Shown here in pieces: positions 1 through 20,336 of a DNA stretch of 64,000 nucleotides; position 1 is the stretch's first letter, and each line of letters starts with the position of its first letter. A program made the translations under genes and the position numbers. The notes under the pieces were generated by a model. It searched no databases, was not told the origin of the DNA, and saw only the letters and a list, made by a program, of their open reading frames with translations. This stretch comes from Halisarca cf. caerulea (taxonomy: Eukaryota; Porifera; Demospongiae; Chondrillida; Halisarcidae), in contig CAUJGJ010000185.1 of the NCBI GenBank assembly GCA_963170055.1, forward strand, positions 3,320,275 to 3,384,274, read 5' to 3'.

Positions 1-620
1 ACACACACACAATGTACTCAGGGCTCAAATTTAACAGTCGTCCCTTGGACAACTTGAAATTGGGTACTTAGTTGCCCGCTGGACAATCACAGTAGCTGAC
101 ATACTATACTTTAAAAATTTAGGATTAGTGGGTACAAACCATTCACTGTAGCAGAGCAATGCCTTCAAAATAATATTATAGTTACTTTGGTAGGTAAACC
201 ATATTATCAAGGAAAAGATTGTGTTCGATTTCCCATAATCCAGTTCCTAACCTCTGAAACTGCCAGAAAATCGTGTACCGTTTTTTCCCACCATTTTATC
301 ATGATATCACTGAGCTGATAATCATATGGCGAATTTACGTACAAGTCCATTGTCTTCTGAGGTAATCCAGATAGTTACTCCTTAGTTAACCCTAATCCAG
401 TAGGTAGTACCCTCTGAGGCCGCTTATAACTTTCAATAACAACTTGGCAAAAGGCAGCCATTAATGCGAATATTGGATGTAAGCATATTATTATATACTC
501 TGAGTATGTGCAAATTGCTTGGACAACCTAATATTTGCATGGACTGAATATGATTTGCATGGTTGAATAAATCCTTAGATTTGAGCCTGTGTATATACTT
601 CACACCGGATATGATATATA
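1..620. other. Intergenic, no gene seen
   Basis: AT-rich sequence opening with the end of a CA run. No open frame with splice sites or protein similarity is recognised on either strand. The region lies upstream of a MITE and of the FUNDC1-like gene and could hold an upstream non-coding exon, but nothing in the sequence demonstrates one. Confidence 0.5.
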
Positions 621-622
621 TA

Positions 623-1166
623 CCGTACCTCAGGAAATTTTCGCGGTTAATAAATTTTGTGGTTTTCGTGGTTCGAAAGGATCTGTGAAAAAAAATTTAA
701 TGAAATAATGGCTACTGACGGGATCGTGTACCGCTTTTGCTTATAGTAATTGTTTACATGCAAAAATTGATCGCATACAATGTACATTGCTTAGATTGTT
801 TGTTTACCTTTCTTTGGGTTCGCTTTTTAAGCTTTAGGAACGTTGCTACGTACGTATGTATCTTCACCAATAGTCTTCAAGATTCTGCAACGTTGATGAA
901 TAATCGCTAAGAGGACTACATTCCACCTGCTAGATCTTACTAGTTCACTCTTGACAGATTGAAATACTAACAACACGTATAGGATAAACAAAGAAAGACA
1001 CAATTTCATTCATTGGGAGAGGCAAACGCTTAGAAAACAAGAAAAGACCTTTCGTTGCATAATCTGCAGGCAGAGCCCGTGAATTTATTTATCCACGAAA
1101 ATTTATGACCCCAAAAATGAGGTGAGCTGTGAAATTTTTGTACCGTGAAAATTTCCTGATGTACGG
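623..1166. mobile_element. TA-target MITE, copy 1 (544 bp)
   Basis: Non-coding element bounded by inverted ends beginning CCGTAC and continuing TCAGGAAATTTTC on both sides, with a TA dinucleotide on each flank (621-622 and 1,167-1,168). The TA duplication and CCGTA-type ends are those of Tc1/mariner-like elements. No transposase remains. A diverged copy at about 7,673-8,218 shares the whole interior, including the segment reading GTGGTTCGAAAGGAT here, which shows this is a dispersed family. Confidence 0.8.
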
Positions 1167-1168
1167 TA

Positions 1169-1946
1169 TTTATCCAATTTTTCATGTGATTCTCATCTTG
1201 AATGTACAGTAATAGTATTCATTTTTTGCATGTACAGTTATACTCTTATTTGCATTTTTATCTACGTACTATATTACACTTTCTAAGTCTACATATTTCC
1301 CAAATGTCTCTTATGTACATAGTCTGTTGTAATCAGTTGCAGTTCGAATGCATGCTAATGTTATACAGTACCTGTACCACACTCATGGTATACTGTAAGA
1401 ACCATTCTTATAAGTTGATGGCTTGCTATCTTCAAAACTATCACTGTATTCATTTGCAAATTAACTGAGCCTAGTGAATGGCATAGTGGGGAGCAGGAAG
1501 GAGTTTCCCTATTTTCTATACTGTTTACCCTAGCTATCGCAGGTTTGTAATGTAATTTGTTCAATTATCTCACTCTACTAGAAAGATAGTTGCACATACT
1601 ATACATACAACAACTATGTATATAACAAGGAAGCATACAAATGTATCAAATTAGTAGTACATATTATACATAAAATAGACAAGACTTTTTTATACACCAA
1701 AATCAATGCATTAATTTTCTTGCTTATTTCAATTATATACTATAAGATATGGCTGTATTCACATCTAAAGGCTGATCTCGAACCAAAACATTTTTTTGGT
1801 TCTGAATTTATTTTGTTCAGAGTGGTGGATCTGACACACAGCATGGCGCTGTGCCATGGTACCACGCTTTAGCGAGAATACTGTATCTGATAGAATACTT
1901 CAGACATACAGTCAAATCAATATAGTTTGATGTATTTTCCATTTTA
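1169..1946. other. Region upstream of first recognised FUNDC1-like exon
   Basis: AT-rich sequence with short open frames that look like chance. It ends in a pyrimidine tract plus AG at about 1,946-1,947. If that acceptor is used, a further 5' exon of the FUNDC1-like gene lies upstream, but I cannot identify it. Confidence 0.4.
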
Positions 1947-1966
1947 GGACACATGCTCACACTGTG

Positions 1967-10681
<8,715 letters not shown>

Positions 10682-10734
10682 AAACTTTTAACTATGCCTA
10701 CATACAGCTCAATGCATCATACATAATGTAACCT

Positions 10735-11016
10735 TTAAAGGTCATGACGTTCTAAGTAAGCTGCCATTCGCTCAATCACACCACTGCAGTCCTCCATCTG
10801 AATTCCCTTCTCATACGTACCAAAAGTGATAGCTTTTGAGGAAATGAAGATGCATATTCCAGCATCTCCTGCTCTGCTTCGTCCAAGTAATGATTTTCCC
10901 GGATTACATTTTATGAAAGCATAGCTGTCACTGCCAACTTTGATACCTTCGGCATGCAGTCTGGAGTAGTCTCCAGTAATGCAGGAGACTAGTTTTGTTA
11001 CTTGCTCAGGACGTAT
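10735..11016 (-). CDS. Profilin, C-terminal exon
   Basis: The last exon of a profilin gene: acceptor CCTTTTAG then 93 codons and TAA. The frame reads IRPEQVTKLVSCITGD, GIKVGSDSYAFIKC, SLLGRSRAGDAGICIFISSK, AITFGTYEKGIQMEDCSGVI and IERMAAYL, following the order of profilin's second half (a GGxKY-like segment, G(R/K)xxxGGVCIxK, TxxxIGxYDEG, VEKLADYL). Profilins are small cytoplasmic proteins of about 140 residues that bind actin monomers, poly-proline and phosphoinositides. About 45 N-terminal residues must lie in exons further right, which I did not find. It converges with the FUNDC1-like gene, with 53 bp between the two stop codons, so the 3' UTRs must overlap or be very short. Confidence 0.85.
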   Translation of the reverse strand: MRPEQVTKLVSCITGDYSRLHAEGIKVGSDSYAFIKCNPGKSLLGRSRAGDAGICIFISSKAITFGTYEKGIQMEDCSGVIERMAAYLERHDL

Positions 11017-11059
11017 CTAAAAGGCATGGCCAAAAATAATATGTAGTATTGCATTTAAG

Positions 11060-11650
11060 TACAGTCTTTGTAGATTTAATATATACACTGTAGTGAATAC
11101 GTATAAAAGGATAAAGATGATATAATTATGTGGATGATTTGTAATATTTGTAAAGTAGGCATGTGGGATAATACAATTATATCACTGAAAGGGATATTCT
11201 TTCTGATATACATGTAATGATACTGTTTTGGGCTTATAATATCAGGATAACTGTTATCTTTGAAAACAGAATTCCTATATGCCTCGTCTATATAGCCCAT
11301 GTACTGTATTGCCTAGCCTAGTGCATGTCTATATATCCCATCTAGCCTATGCTATACATGGATATTCATGAACTCGTCTAGCCCGTGTAATAAACATCCC
11401 TACCTTATTCTAATAGTTTTTGGCAATTGACAATTTTTCATCCCACATGCTTTTCACATTTTATGTTTTTATATGATTCTTTAGTAAATACTGACATATA
11501 AAGGAACAAAGATGACATGTTCAGATGATTTCTGGTATTGTAAAGTAGACATGTGGGGTGATATGATTGTATTACTGAAACTGACATTCTTTCTGCTACA
11601 TTACTGTACTGATTAAGGGTCTGTTAAAATAACATCCTGTGTGTATGGCA
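11060..11650. repeat. Tandem duplication of a dispersed repeat
   Basis: Bases 11,098-11,235 and 11,495-11,620 are diverged direct copies (AAAGATGA, TGTAAAGTAGGCATGTGG or GTAGACATGTGG, then GACATTCTTTCTG). Between them lies a block related to the right part of the foldback at 4,470-4,620 (TCTAGCCC, CATCCCTACCTTATTCTAAT). No gene is seen. The region falls in the profilin intron if that gene extends rightwards. Confidence 0.6.
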
Positions 11651-12016
11651 TACTCCACTTTTGATGCAGTCATATTAAGGCCCTTTTAAATGATACAGTG
11701 TAAACAAACATTACAACCAATAATATTATTCACACAAATCCATGCATAGGGTTAACCATGCAACTGTGTCTTGTTGGGATTGTGAGTGTTGCTTGTTTGC
11801 AACATCATCAATATTAGTGGCTGTTCTTAGTGTGTCCTTGAACATTTAAAATTTCACGGATCAACAGAATGAGAAGAAAAGGCGACTTCATTGACGTCGT
11901 TCCTACATGTACATAAAATGTCATAGAACTGGCTGTTTTACTGTACACTGAATGAAATAATGTTTTTTCCATGGGTGAAGATCCCTTTGTATCATCTTTT
12001 TTTTTTCTGTTTTCAG

Positions 12017-12073
12017 TGGTCCTCTCTATGTTGATATTTCTGAAAAGCAGCCTGGGGAAAGTGTTATAATCAG
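12017..12073 (+). CDS. Candidate internal exon, gene unknown
   Basis: A 57-bp stretch preceded by TTTTTTTCTGTTTTCAG and followed by CAG|GTATTT has one open phase, GPLYVDISEKQPGESVIIR. The splice signals are good and the peptide is protein-like, but no neighbouring exon could be linked and the family is not recognised. It could be chance, or the only visible exon of a gene extending beyond this stretch. Confidence 0.25.
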
Positions 12074-12456
12074 GTATTTTTAGTGTACAGTGAAACTTGT
12101 ATAACAACGCTATACTCAATTGTGGTCTCTATAGACAGGTGGTCCTTATACATATGTAGAGGTGCAATAGTATTGTTTTGGTGGTTTCAGAACCAGGCTA
12201 CCTTTAATCCAGATATATTGCATGTGCGTTCATTCCATATTTGTATACTGGTGTGGGGGCGAATTATGGGTGGATCAAAGGAAAAAGTGTGTTGACATTT
12301 GTGATGTAGCACAGGTCACTGATATATGCACACTTCCTAATTGATGTCAATTTATGTCAATTGATGTTAATTGGTAGGATAAGTGGCTAAAACTGATCAA
12401 CTCTAGATGAGACTGTATACACCAACAGTCAACAGTGAATGGTTGCCAGGATACAA

Positions 12457-12578
12457 ATTAGTTATATCCTGTCCAGGTGTGCTGCAGCAGAAATACAGTG
12501 TTAAAGACCTCGGGCTTTGCCCTCGGTCAGTCAGCACTATATTTCTACTGCACCACACCTGGAGAGGATATAACTAAT
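12457..12578. repeat. Long hairpin with CGGGCTTTGCCCTCGG apex
   Basis: ATTAGTTATATCCT pairs with AGGATATAACTAAT, followed inward by CCAGGTGTG/CACACCTGG and CAGCAGAAATA/TATTTCTACTG. The apex GACCTCGGGCTTTGCCCTCGGTC lies at about 12,506-12,528. It has the same design as the hairpins at 8,221, 23,426 and 24,664. Confidence 0.75.
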
Positions 12579-12589
12579 ACTTGTGTTAT

Positions 12590-13855
12590 TTGAAGGGCAG
12601 AAAATAGGTTTCAGCCCATAACTTGCATTGCATAGGCTATAGCCTAATCCCCAGGCTCGTTTCAAAAGGTTCACTTCTACTTTTCTTTTGATTACTAGTT
12701 TCATGAAAACTAGCCATTTTCATCAAAATCACCTATGATATTCACCTATAGCAAAGACATAATTTGTTTAAACAGCCATACGTATTTACAATTCTGGTTT
12801 TATTTGTTTGGGAAAAGGTTACCATTACTGTTATAGCTTTGTAGCATTTATATATACGTAGACTATATAAGCCCACATACATTCATTCGTATTTGGAAGA
12901 AAAACTGGACTACATATCTGAGAAGCTACTTAGCAACAACCATTTTCATGTTTTTTATCTAACCGTTATTTTTAAATATGCTATGTGCTTACAAGTTTTT
13001 TTTAAAATTGTCAAAAATGCACTGTGCAATTCCTACATCCCATAGTCTCCCCAGAAAAGAAATAAGGGATATGGGGTTTTGTATGCAACCACACATGCAT
13101 GTGTTGTAGTTTATTGCGTCTCTAACATCCCACACCACACTTAATTATAGTGTATATAATAAGTTTGATCTGACATGCTTCATCAAAATTCATTCATTGA
13201 TCAGTGGTCATTCAATGACAGTTGTCATAAGGTATTCAGAATTTTATTTGAAAGTTGATTGCTAGCATTAATTTTAATACACAACAGAGCAGACAAACCA
13301 CTTTCACAGTCCACAGTGGACTTTGGCATAAGAACAATTGCTGCCAGCTTGCAATTGCTGAGGATTGGCAAAGAATTCTTGTGTGCATGATTCTTCTCAT
13401 GAGCTCACATGGTGACAGTTGCACACTGAAAATCAAAATGTTTGGCTTCATTAGCTTAAACTCAGTATCACTAGTGTGGCTTCACTAGCTCTCAATAGTA
13501 TTGCTACTAAAGTACAACAATTAGGGCTGAGGCTAATAATAATATGCTGGCACAGTTTCCAGAATAATAGGTTTCTAATTAAATTAAGGGAGCAAAATTC
13601 CAGAACAAACAGATAGAATATGAGAATTACTATTGAATCAGATGATCACTTGACCTTAGTTTCAATACAGTGGCACCATTATACAGTTTTCCCATTGGGT
13701 TTGAAACACTAACGTTATATTACTATTATATCGGTGCTTTGTAACTTCATGATTTTAATCACAAGCTTTCACAATTTTAACTTGAAGTTGTGTTCAATAG
13801 AATATTCAGTGAGAATACATCAGGGAATAATTGGAGTAATTAACAGCATACCATA
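12590..13855. other. No gene recognised
   Basis: AT-rich sequence. The two overlapping open frames near 13,236-13,488 have no recognisable domain and no matching splice structure, so I treat them as chance. Confidence 0.4.
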
Positions 13856-13859
13856 GACG

Positions 13860-14140
13860 TATTTATTTTCACGACACTTTATTTTCACGAAATCCTGTAG
13901 AAAGCCTTATATCAAATTTTTCACAGAGTCTAAATTTCACGGGTTACCATGCACATGAAAATAAAATTATTCTGACTAAAAGATACTCTAGCTACATATA
14001 TACATGCCTGTAGGGCGTCAGATACTCTAGCTATATACACGCCTGTAGGGCATCAGTGGACACGTGGAAGAATGTACTGGACATGCAACTTGCCAACCTG
14101 TGCTCACTGTTCATTAGTTTGCTGACTGTACGTCCCCGAA
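13860..14140. repeat. Dispersed repeat, uninterrupted copy of 6,480-7,270 (inverted)
   Basis: TTCACGAAATCCTGTAGAAAG, AGAGTCTAAATTTCACGGG, TACACGCCTGTAGGGCATCA and TTGCCAACCTGTGCTCACTG match the reverse complement of 7,270 back to 6,490 without the SINE or the TA tract. A short internal duplication (GATACTCTAGCTA) occurs at about 13,981-14,030. Confidence 0.75.
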
Positions 14141-14149
14141 TCCTTGTGG

Positions 14150-15257
14150 AAACCTTATGTTAAGACAACGGAATATGAAAAATCGCCCCCGATCAAAGTT
14201 TCTAATTGTTTTTTAAAGTTCTTTTAAGGACATTATTGGACTTGTAGTCCCGGAACCGAGGAAATCACTTAGGTTTAAAGTAAGTGCCTCTTTTAGTAAT
14301 CGTGTACAAAGCACCGTTAGGGTCTGCAAAAGTTTTCACCTTGTTTGTGTGCTACACTCATGCCCCCTGCCAATCGGCGGGACTGAATGTCGCATACCCT
14401 TTTGATCGAGAAGAGATTTTGTGTCAATAATTTCCAATGTTGGCCTTAAATGAGCAATACCCCAATTAAGTGCGTGGGATTCTCGATCTGAGTCAGCTAC
14501 CAACCGGAAGTCGCTGACAAATTAGTAAACCTCACTTACGCTTGGTAATTATATAGGTCAGTGTTGTGGTAATGGTAATTAGTAATTGTAATCAATTGTA
14601 ATTAGGTATACATTTGCCTGTAATGGTAATATCTTATTATAATGGAGGTAGGCCGATTTTTTGTTCGCACTAATCTAACAAACCGTGCAAAGAATTTGCA
14701 GAGGACTTTTACCAATGTTCCTAGCGCTATTCGGTGGGTGACCTCGAAGGGGTTTCTTTCCGTTTGCTTGCGATATGAAGGATTTTAGAAATTTGCCTGT
14801 ACTTGGCTATGAGGCACCATCTTTAGTTTACGAACGAAAGCGGACAAATATACGGCTTTTTCCTTTACGATCTTTTGTCCGGTAACTCCTCCTAGGAAAA
14901 GAAAGCGTTCACTTTATGGCCACCGTAGATTATTGATACGACAATCGGAGAGTGTTATTAACTATATAGCGGTAAGCGGTCTCTTCGCAAAACGTGAGTG
15001 GCTATAACCTGCCTTGGGAAGATCGGCCATTTTCTACAAAGTGTGCAGTATACGGAATTTTTCGGAGAATACACGATATGCTGTCCTGACACGCATGCGT
15101 GGAAAAACTTGAATTTTACAAAATAACTGATTCATAAACACAACAGAAAACATACACAGTCAATGAAAATTAAGCTATAACACCAATGCAACAAGTATGT
15201 GTGGCACAATACTCTTAATTCTATCCTTATATAGCAAATCGTAGTGGAACGTGGTGC

Positions 15258-15260
<3 letters not shown>
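14150..15260. other. No gene recognised; TAATTG repeat patch
   Basis: No coding signal was found. A run of GTAATGGTAATTAGTAATTG units occurs at 14,567-14,640, and a similar run occurs at 16,742-16,805 on the other side of the GT block. They could be ends of one repeat family, but no inverted or direct terminal structure could be shown. Confidence 0.4.
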
Positions 15261-15306
<46 letters not shown>

Positions 15307-15577
15307 GTGTGCATGTGTGTACATGTGTGTGTATGTGTGTATATGTGTGTGCGGTATACGTGTGTGTGTGAGTGTGTACATGTGTACGTGCATGTACGTG
15401 TGTATGGGGGGAGGGGAAGGGAGGGAGGAAGGGAGAAAAGGAAGGTGGAAGGAGGGAGAGGTGTGAGAGGTGTGTGTGTATGTATGTATATGTGTAGGGG
15501 GAGGGAGTAAAGGAGGGATGGAGAGAGGTGTGAGGGGGGTGTACGTGTGTGTGGTGTGTAAGTGTGTATGTGTGTGT

Positions 15578-15626
<49 letters not shown>

Positions 15627-15997
15627 GGTGTGTATGTTTGTACATGTGTGTGTATGAGAGAGAGAAAGAGAGATGGAGGCAGGCGGAGAGCGAGGAAGGG
15701 AGGGAGAGAGAGGGAAGCGGAGTGAGTGAGGGAGAGAGAGGTATGAGAGGTGTGTGTGTGTATGTGTGTACGTGTGTATGGGGGGAGGGGAAGGGAGGGA
15801 GGGAGGGAGAAAAGGAAGGGGAAGGAGGGAGAGTGAGAGGTGTGTGTATATGTGTGTATGTGTGTACATGTGGGGGGAGGGGGAGGGAGGGTGTGAAGGA
15901 GGGAGGGAGAGAGAGGTGTGAGAGGTGTGTGTATGTGTTTATGTGTGTGTCTGTGCACTCGCGCGCATATGTGTGGTGCGTGTACATGTGTTCGTGT

Positions 15998-16053
<56 letters not shown>

Positions 16054-16070
16054 CATGTGTGTGTGTTGTG

Positions 16071-16121
<51 letters not shown>

Positions 16122-16135
16122 CATGTGTGTGTGTG

Positions 16136-16197
<62 letters not shown>

Positions 16198-16200
16198 ATA
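15261..16200. repeat. GT-rich and purine-rich low-complexity block
   Basis: Alternating (GT)n and GTGTAT runs with four purine blocks made of GGGAGG/GGAAGG units (about 15,405-15,465, 15,655-15,745, 15,778-15,840, 15,870-15,915). Bases about 15,375-15,470 and 15,760-15,845 are near copies, so part of the block grew by duplication. Plus-strand G runs could form G-quadruplexes and the GT runs Z-DNA. All long open frames here (His-Thr or Val-Cys repeats, up to 293 codons) are artefacts of composition. Confidence 0.95.
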
Positions 16201-16204
16201 TGAA

Positions 16205-17210
16205 TGTACATGTGGTACTTAAAAGCAGCTTTGAAGCAATTTTGAATGCAAGAACTGCACTTTATGTAACTACCATACACTTGACATAAGAGTTACACCC
16301 ATGTGACTAACTAGCTTACTACGAGCTTATTCTTGATAATATAAACATAATACTCAAATCAATTGATTAATTTACTTGATACAACCTCTTCATTTAATAG
16401 AAGGGTTGCACCCGCCACCCGAACTAGGGGGGGGAAGGCAGCCAAAGGCCGCCTTCTCCCATAATAATTGTAATGGAGCTGTTTCATTCTCAGAGTAGTT
16501 GTATTAGTAGTTGGTATTCTTTTGCTATTTGCATCAAATTACACAATTACCATGCAACTACTGTGATGGATATTGTGTATATCTGTGGATATAATTTGCC
16601 CCCTTAGAAGGTAGATTTTTGCTAGTTTGAGGCTATTTTGCTACAGTTAACTGGGTGGCTGGTGGAAACGGGAAAATAACATCAATCCCACGATTTAGAT
16701 GAAATCTTGGTAAGGTGTAATAACTTGCAAGCATCCAAGAATAAATTTGTAATTAGTAATTGTAATTGCGATTGTAGATATGTAATTGCAATGGTAATTG
16801 ATTACTTTAGTGGAGATTCATAGTGGCAATGGTATCGTAATGCTTTGATACCAAGATAATAGCAATGGTAGTTGATTGTGATACCCCTGTCATTTTAAAG
16901 ACTTCCCCTGTTAAAATAAGCTTACCCAACCCAACCCCAACCCTGATATACGTGGGTCTTGTCCATGCAACCTTGACTTGAAATATATTGGGTATTTTCA
17001 GTGACATCCTACATACTAACTGTATAAAATATAAACCATATTGGGTGTAGTGTGGTGTGCTGAAGTTGAGCAGGTTGGAAACTGTATTCGTATGGGTGGA
17101 GAAGGGGATGGTGGACCTGGTTGCTGTTGTGTTGAAAAAACTTGTGATATTCTGGTGAGATGGAGATTCTGATATTGGCATGATTAATGGATGAGTCTTG
17201 CACACACACT
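16205..17210. other. No gene recognised
   Basis: AT-rich DNA with one small hairpin at about 16,430-16,460 (GGGGAAGGCAGCC against GGCCGCCTTCTCCC) and the TAATTG patch at 16,742-16,805. A 166-codon minus-strand frame ending in the CA run has no recognisable domain. Confidence 0.4.
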
Positions 17211-17215
17211 TACAC

Positions 17216-17217
<2 letters not shown>

Positions 17218-17271
<54 letters not shown>

Positions 17272-17275
17272 ATAT
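17218..17275. repeat. CA microsatellite
   Basis: About 24 CA dinucleotides ending in CATACACAT. Simple repeat. Confidence 0.95.
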
Positions 17276-17389
17276 TGATAAACAACAGTATTATATACTA
17301 GTACCATGTTTTCTAGTATCTGTGGTAGTACTAAATTCTTGTAGCTAAAAGCTAAAAACCACTTTTATAATTATGAGCTGGCAAAATGG

Positions 17390-17575
17390 TACCTTGGACC
17401 ATAAACACTATATACTACGTAACCCTATGCTTGGACTAGTTTTGGTATGCCAAAAGTTGTCCCAAAGAATGGACCTCTCCAGGACCAGTTTTGGCGAAGG
17501 GGGATCACTTTTGGCTCCAAACATGTCCACTTTGGCAGCTAAAAGTGGTTCAGGGGACCACTTTTAGTCAGGACC
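17390..17575. repeat. Cluster of GGACCA(G/C)TTTTGG direct and inverted motifs
   Basis: The motif GGACCANTTTTGG/CCAAAANTGGTCC, with small changes, occurs about six times in both orientations in under 200 bp (GGACTAGTTTTGG, CCAAAAGTTGTCCC, GGACCAGTTTTGGC, CACTTTTGGC, CCACTTTGG, GGACCACTTTTAG). It looks like the compacted subterminal repeats of a short DNA transposon, though no clear ends or target duplication were found. Confidence 0.55.
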
Positions 17576-17654
17576 AATTATCGCATTACAGGTCAATACA
17601 AGACAATGACAATTTAGATTCGTGTTATTATAACTATTTACACATAGCACCATA

Positions 17655-17760
17655 TTATATAATATAAAGCGGTACACTTTATACAACCCTTGTTTAAACA
17701 CAATTGTACTCGTGTTTAAACATGGATAATATAAAGCATACCGCTATATATTATGTATGG
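17655..17760. repeat. Inverted repeat with TTTAAAC core
   Basis: Arms of about 45 bp: ATAATATAAAGCGGTA and CTTGTTTAAACAC on the left face GTGTTTAAACATG and the reverse complement TACCGCTATATATTAT on the right. The loop is AATTGTACTC. It could be a very short foldback MITE. Confidence 0.6.
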
Positions 17761-17764
17761 TTTA

Positions 17765-18400
17765 ACCATAGACCCTATGGTTTAACCCTACAACAACTGA
17801 GCTTTAATCTGGCAATCGCAGTACTGGGTAAAGTAGCCTTTTCCATATACAGTTGAGCATTGATATAACAAAGTGGAAATTCCCATACAAATGTTTTGTT
17901 AATAAGAACTTTGTTATAGCTAGCACTATGTTCTATTACTGTATATTACACTGACGTAGACTTAAGCTTTGTTGTAGACAGAAATTTGCTATAACAGTGT
18001 TTGTTATAAGTGTGCACCACTGTATATGTATAATACCCAAGGAAGGCTGAGATATATGTTAGCACCTCCTTATAGGTACCTACACGGGCTTGGTACCTAC
18101 TTCCCAGAAATCTTATACCGTATAGCCAAAATATTAGAAGATCTTTGTAAAAACAAAGACAATACATGAACGCACTAAACGGCTTAGACTCACTTGGAAA
18201 TCCTTCGAACTGGCCCACTGCACCCCATCTCGACCATGAATAGCAGCCTTAGTCACCAAATTTGTCTTTAAAAGAGCATCATCGACGTGCGCTTGCCACT
18301 GTTCTCTCTTACCCATTCTTCGGACCTCACTTCGATTATAGACTTGCTTTGATCGTAACGCCCTCCTTCAACCATACTAGACTATCTATAATACTCGAAC
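17765..18400. other. No gene recognised
   Basis: Contains ATATAACAAAGTGG/TTGTTATAAG patches reminiscent of the ends of common invertebrate MITEs (compare 12,088-12,150), and a CACCTCCTTATAGGTACCT patch shared with 10,222-10,255. No coding exons are supported. Confidence 0.4.
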
Positions 18401-18405
18401 CCAAC

Positions 18406-18451
18406 TTGTACCATGATGCGTGGGTGTATCCTCTGATATGGCTGGGTAGTC
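18406..18451 (+). repeat. Truncated end of the TTGTACCATGATGCG family
   Basis: Matches the terminal 46 bp of the inverted element at 23,954-24,881 (TTGTACCATGATGCGTGGGT, then GTATCCT, TATGGCTGGGT). It breaks off immediately before a GTAGCCAGACCC patch and the Harbinger-like element. Confidence 0.7.
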
Positions 18452-18655
18452 CCGCGTAGCCAGACCCATGCTCGCCTTGCGGTAGGACTAGTGGCTGGGT
18501 TAAGCTGGGTTCACAATATGACGATGGTGTGACCGTTTCGTTTCGTACTGTGCCGATCGTGACGTTCGATTATGTTTCGTTCCGTAACCGTTCGTTCACA
18601 AAGTTTCGTATTAGTAGTGTGTTCGTACGACGGCCATGCGTATGCGTACGTCAAA

Positions 18656-18943
18656 ATGGCCGGTAATGCGTATGCGTACGTCAAAATGGCCGGTGGAAAG
18701 CGACGACGGAATTTCGTGAAAAGGGCTGCTATAATACTTTGTATTGCGTTATTAGCAAGGAGAAAAAGGAATCAAAGAAAGAAAACACGAAGGAGAAGTA
18801 CCTGGGTCCGACCAGTGCTCCAGCAGCGTGTGGAACAAGGTGAATTTCACAACCTCCTGCAAGAACTGCGTTTGTCCGATCGCGATGGCCATTTTAGGTA
18901 TCTTCGTATGTCTAAAGAAAGATTTGACCACCTATTAGCTCAG
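18656..18943 (+). pseudogene. Harbinger transposase, N-terminal exon only
   Basis: From ATG at 18,656 (or 18,686, following an exact 30-bp tandem duplication) to a donor CAG|GTTAGT. After a basic N terminus (KRRRNFVKRAA, ARRKRNQRKKTRRR) comes the conserved start of PIF/Harbinger transposases: WVRPVLQQR, GEFHNLLQELRL, HFRYLRMSKERFDHLLAQV. In full proteins the DDE_Tnp_4 catalytic domain follows for about 250 residues, and none of it is seen downstream in the element. The protein cannot be active. It may persist only because the copy is recent. Confidence 0.8.
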
Positions 18944-19751
18944 GTTAGTAATGCAGAAGTCTGAGTTTGTTCATGGACTGTAGTTGGTTAGTGGTGTCAT
19001 TGTATTATAATAGTATGTGGCAGCATGTTTGTGGGAGATGAGTTTTGTGGCAAAGGTGTATGTGGTTGCATGCCTGGTGGAGATGGATGTTGTGAGAGAG
19101 GTGTATGTGGTTATGTTGTGAGAGAGGTGTATGTGGTTGCATCATGTTGGTCGGATGTGGTCGCATGTTGGTGTGATGCGGTTGCATGCTTGGTGGAGAT
19201 GGGTGGGTGATGTGTGATGCGTAAGGAGCAGATGGAAAAGCTCCCGGACCGAATTCTATTGAATAAAAGAGCCGATCTATTTCGATGTAGGCCAGTGCTT
19301 TTTGCTGCTTTGACAGCTTCCGTAAACGGCTTGCGACATGTTCCCCATACATTCCTTCTTCATCATTATCACAGTCGGCCTTCAAATTTTCTTTTGTTAA
19401 GGTATTCAGTGTCGATACAAGGTACTTGTCAACATCATCTGAAGGTGTCTGGCCATGGCGTATTTTTCTTTTCTTCTTAGGCTGAGGTTCTGCAGCACTT
19501 TTTGTTGCAACCACAGTAACGGAAGATGATCCTGTACCAGTGCTGCAGGCTTCAAGCTCACTGTAATTAAAGTGCTGGGACAATTTAATGACATGTATGA
19601 AAGGACATTGTTGCATGTGTAAAGAACTAACTCATCGGTAGGAGCACTTTCATTGTCATCGCCATCTTCTACATCAATAGCGATTGGACCGGATACTGAA
19701 GATATTTCATCAATTGGCTTTTTGGTGGCCGGCACAAGGTTTGATGTGGTG

Positions 19752-20336
19752 TAGGGGTCACAATGAAAAATATCATTGCTGTCGGAAACATCCGAAAATA
19801 ATGTTTTAGATGAAAGTCAGTACGGCGAATCTAATGGTGGTGACCGTTTTTCGATTGGTTGAAGTATGACTAAGTTATGCGTAAAATCATATTTTGCTGC
19901 AACGCAGGTGGTTTAAGTAGAGCAATCTCCCCCAATTTTCTGCTATGGATAGCCGAGGGATGGATCATCCTTGCACAGCATGAGGGTTTGTTTCGCGTAT
20001 GTTTCGAGCTTGTAAGGACGTTTAGTGTGGAAATTTCGGAGACCCCCCTCCGACAAATGCAAGGATAACTGTCCGAAATACGCCTTTCCTAGTCGATCAT
20101 GACAGTGGTGAGTATCTGCTACAATTTTGGATCCATTTCATTTAACTCCGCATTGGTGGGAAGTAGTTTTCTCGCGCGCGTTGCACCACAATTTTGTTTA
20201 TTTTTTATGCATAACTTGGTCATACTTCGACCAATCGAAAAACGGTTACCACCATTAGATTCGCCGTACTGAATTTCATCTAAAACAGTATTTTCGGATG
20301 ATTCCGACGGCAATGAATTTTTCATTGTGACCCCTA
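19752..20336. mobile_element. 585-bp inverted-repeat MITE, copy 1
   Basis: Ends TAGGGGTCACAATGAAAAAT and its mirror ATTTTTCATTGTGACCCCTA. Target duplication TGTGGTG at 19,745-19,751 and 20,337-20,343. The termini fit hAT- or P-like elements; a 7-bp duplication is closest to P-like, but the class is not settled. Copies 1 and 3 are exactly 585 bp. Confidence 0.9.

Noticed and set aside
13236..13488. Overlapping ORFs of 71 and 77 codons
   Set aside because: They lie on opposite strands with no domain, no splice context and no repeat in other copies.
15132..16289. Long open frames of up to 293 codons on both strands
   Set aside because: They are His-Thr or Val-Cys repeats produced by the GT/CA composition. 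They have no start context, domain or splice structure.
17373..17567. Missing N-terminal exon of profilin (frame starts MSWQ)
   Set aside because: It lies on the plus strand while profilin is on the minus strand, and it is inside the GGACCA repeat cluster. The resemblance stops after four residues.
18134..18459. Possible exons left of the Harbinger-like element
   Set aside because: Short frames without convincing splice pairs. Part of the sequence is a fragment of the TTGTACCATGATGCG repeat family.
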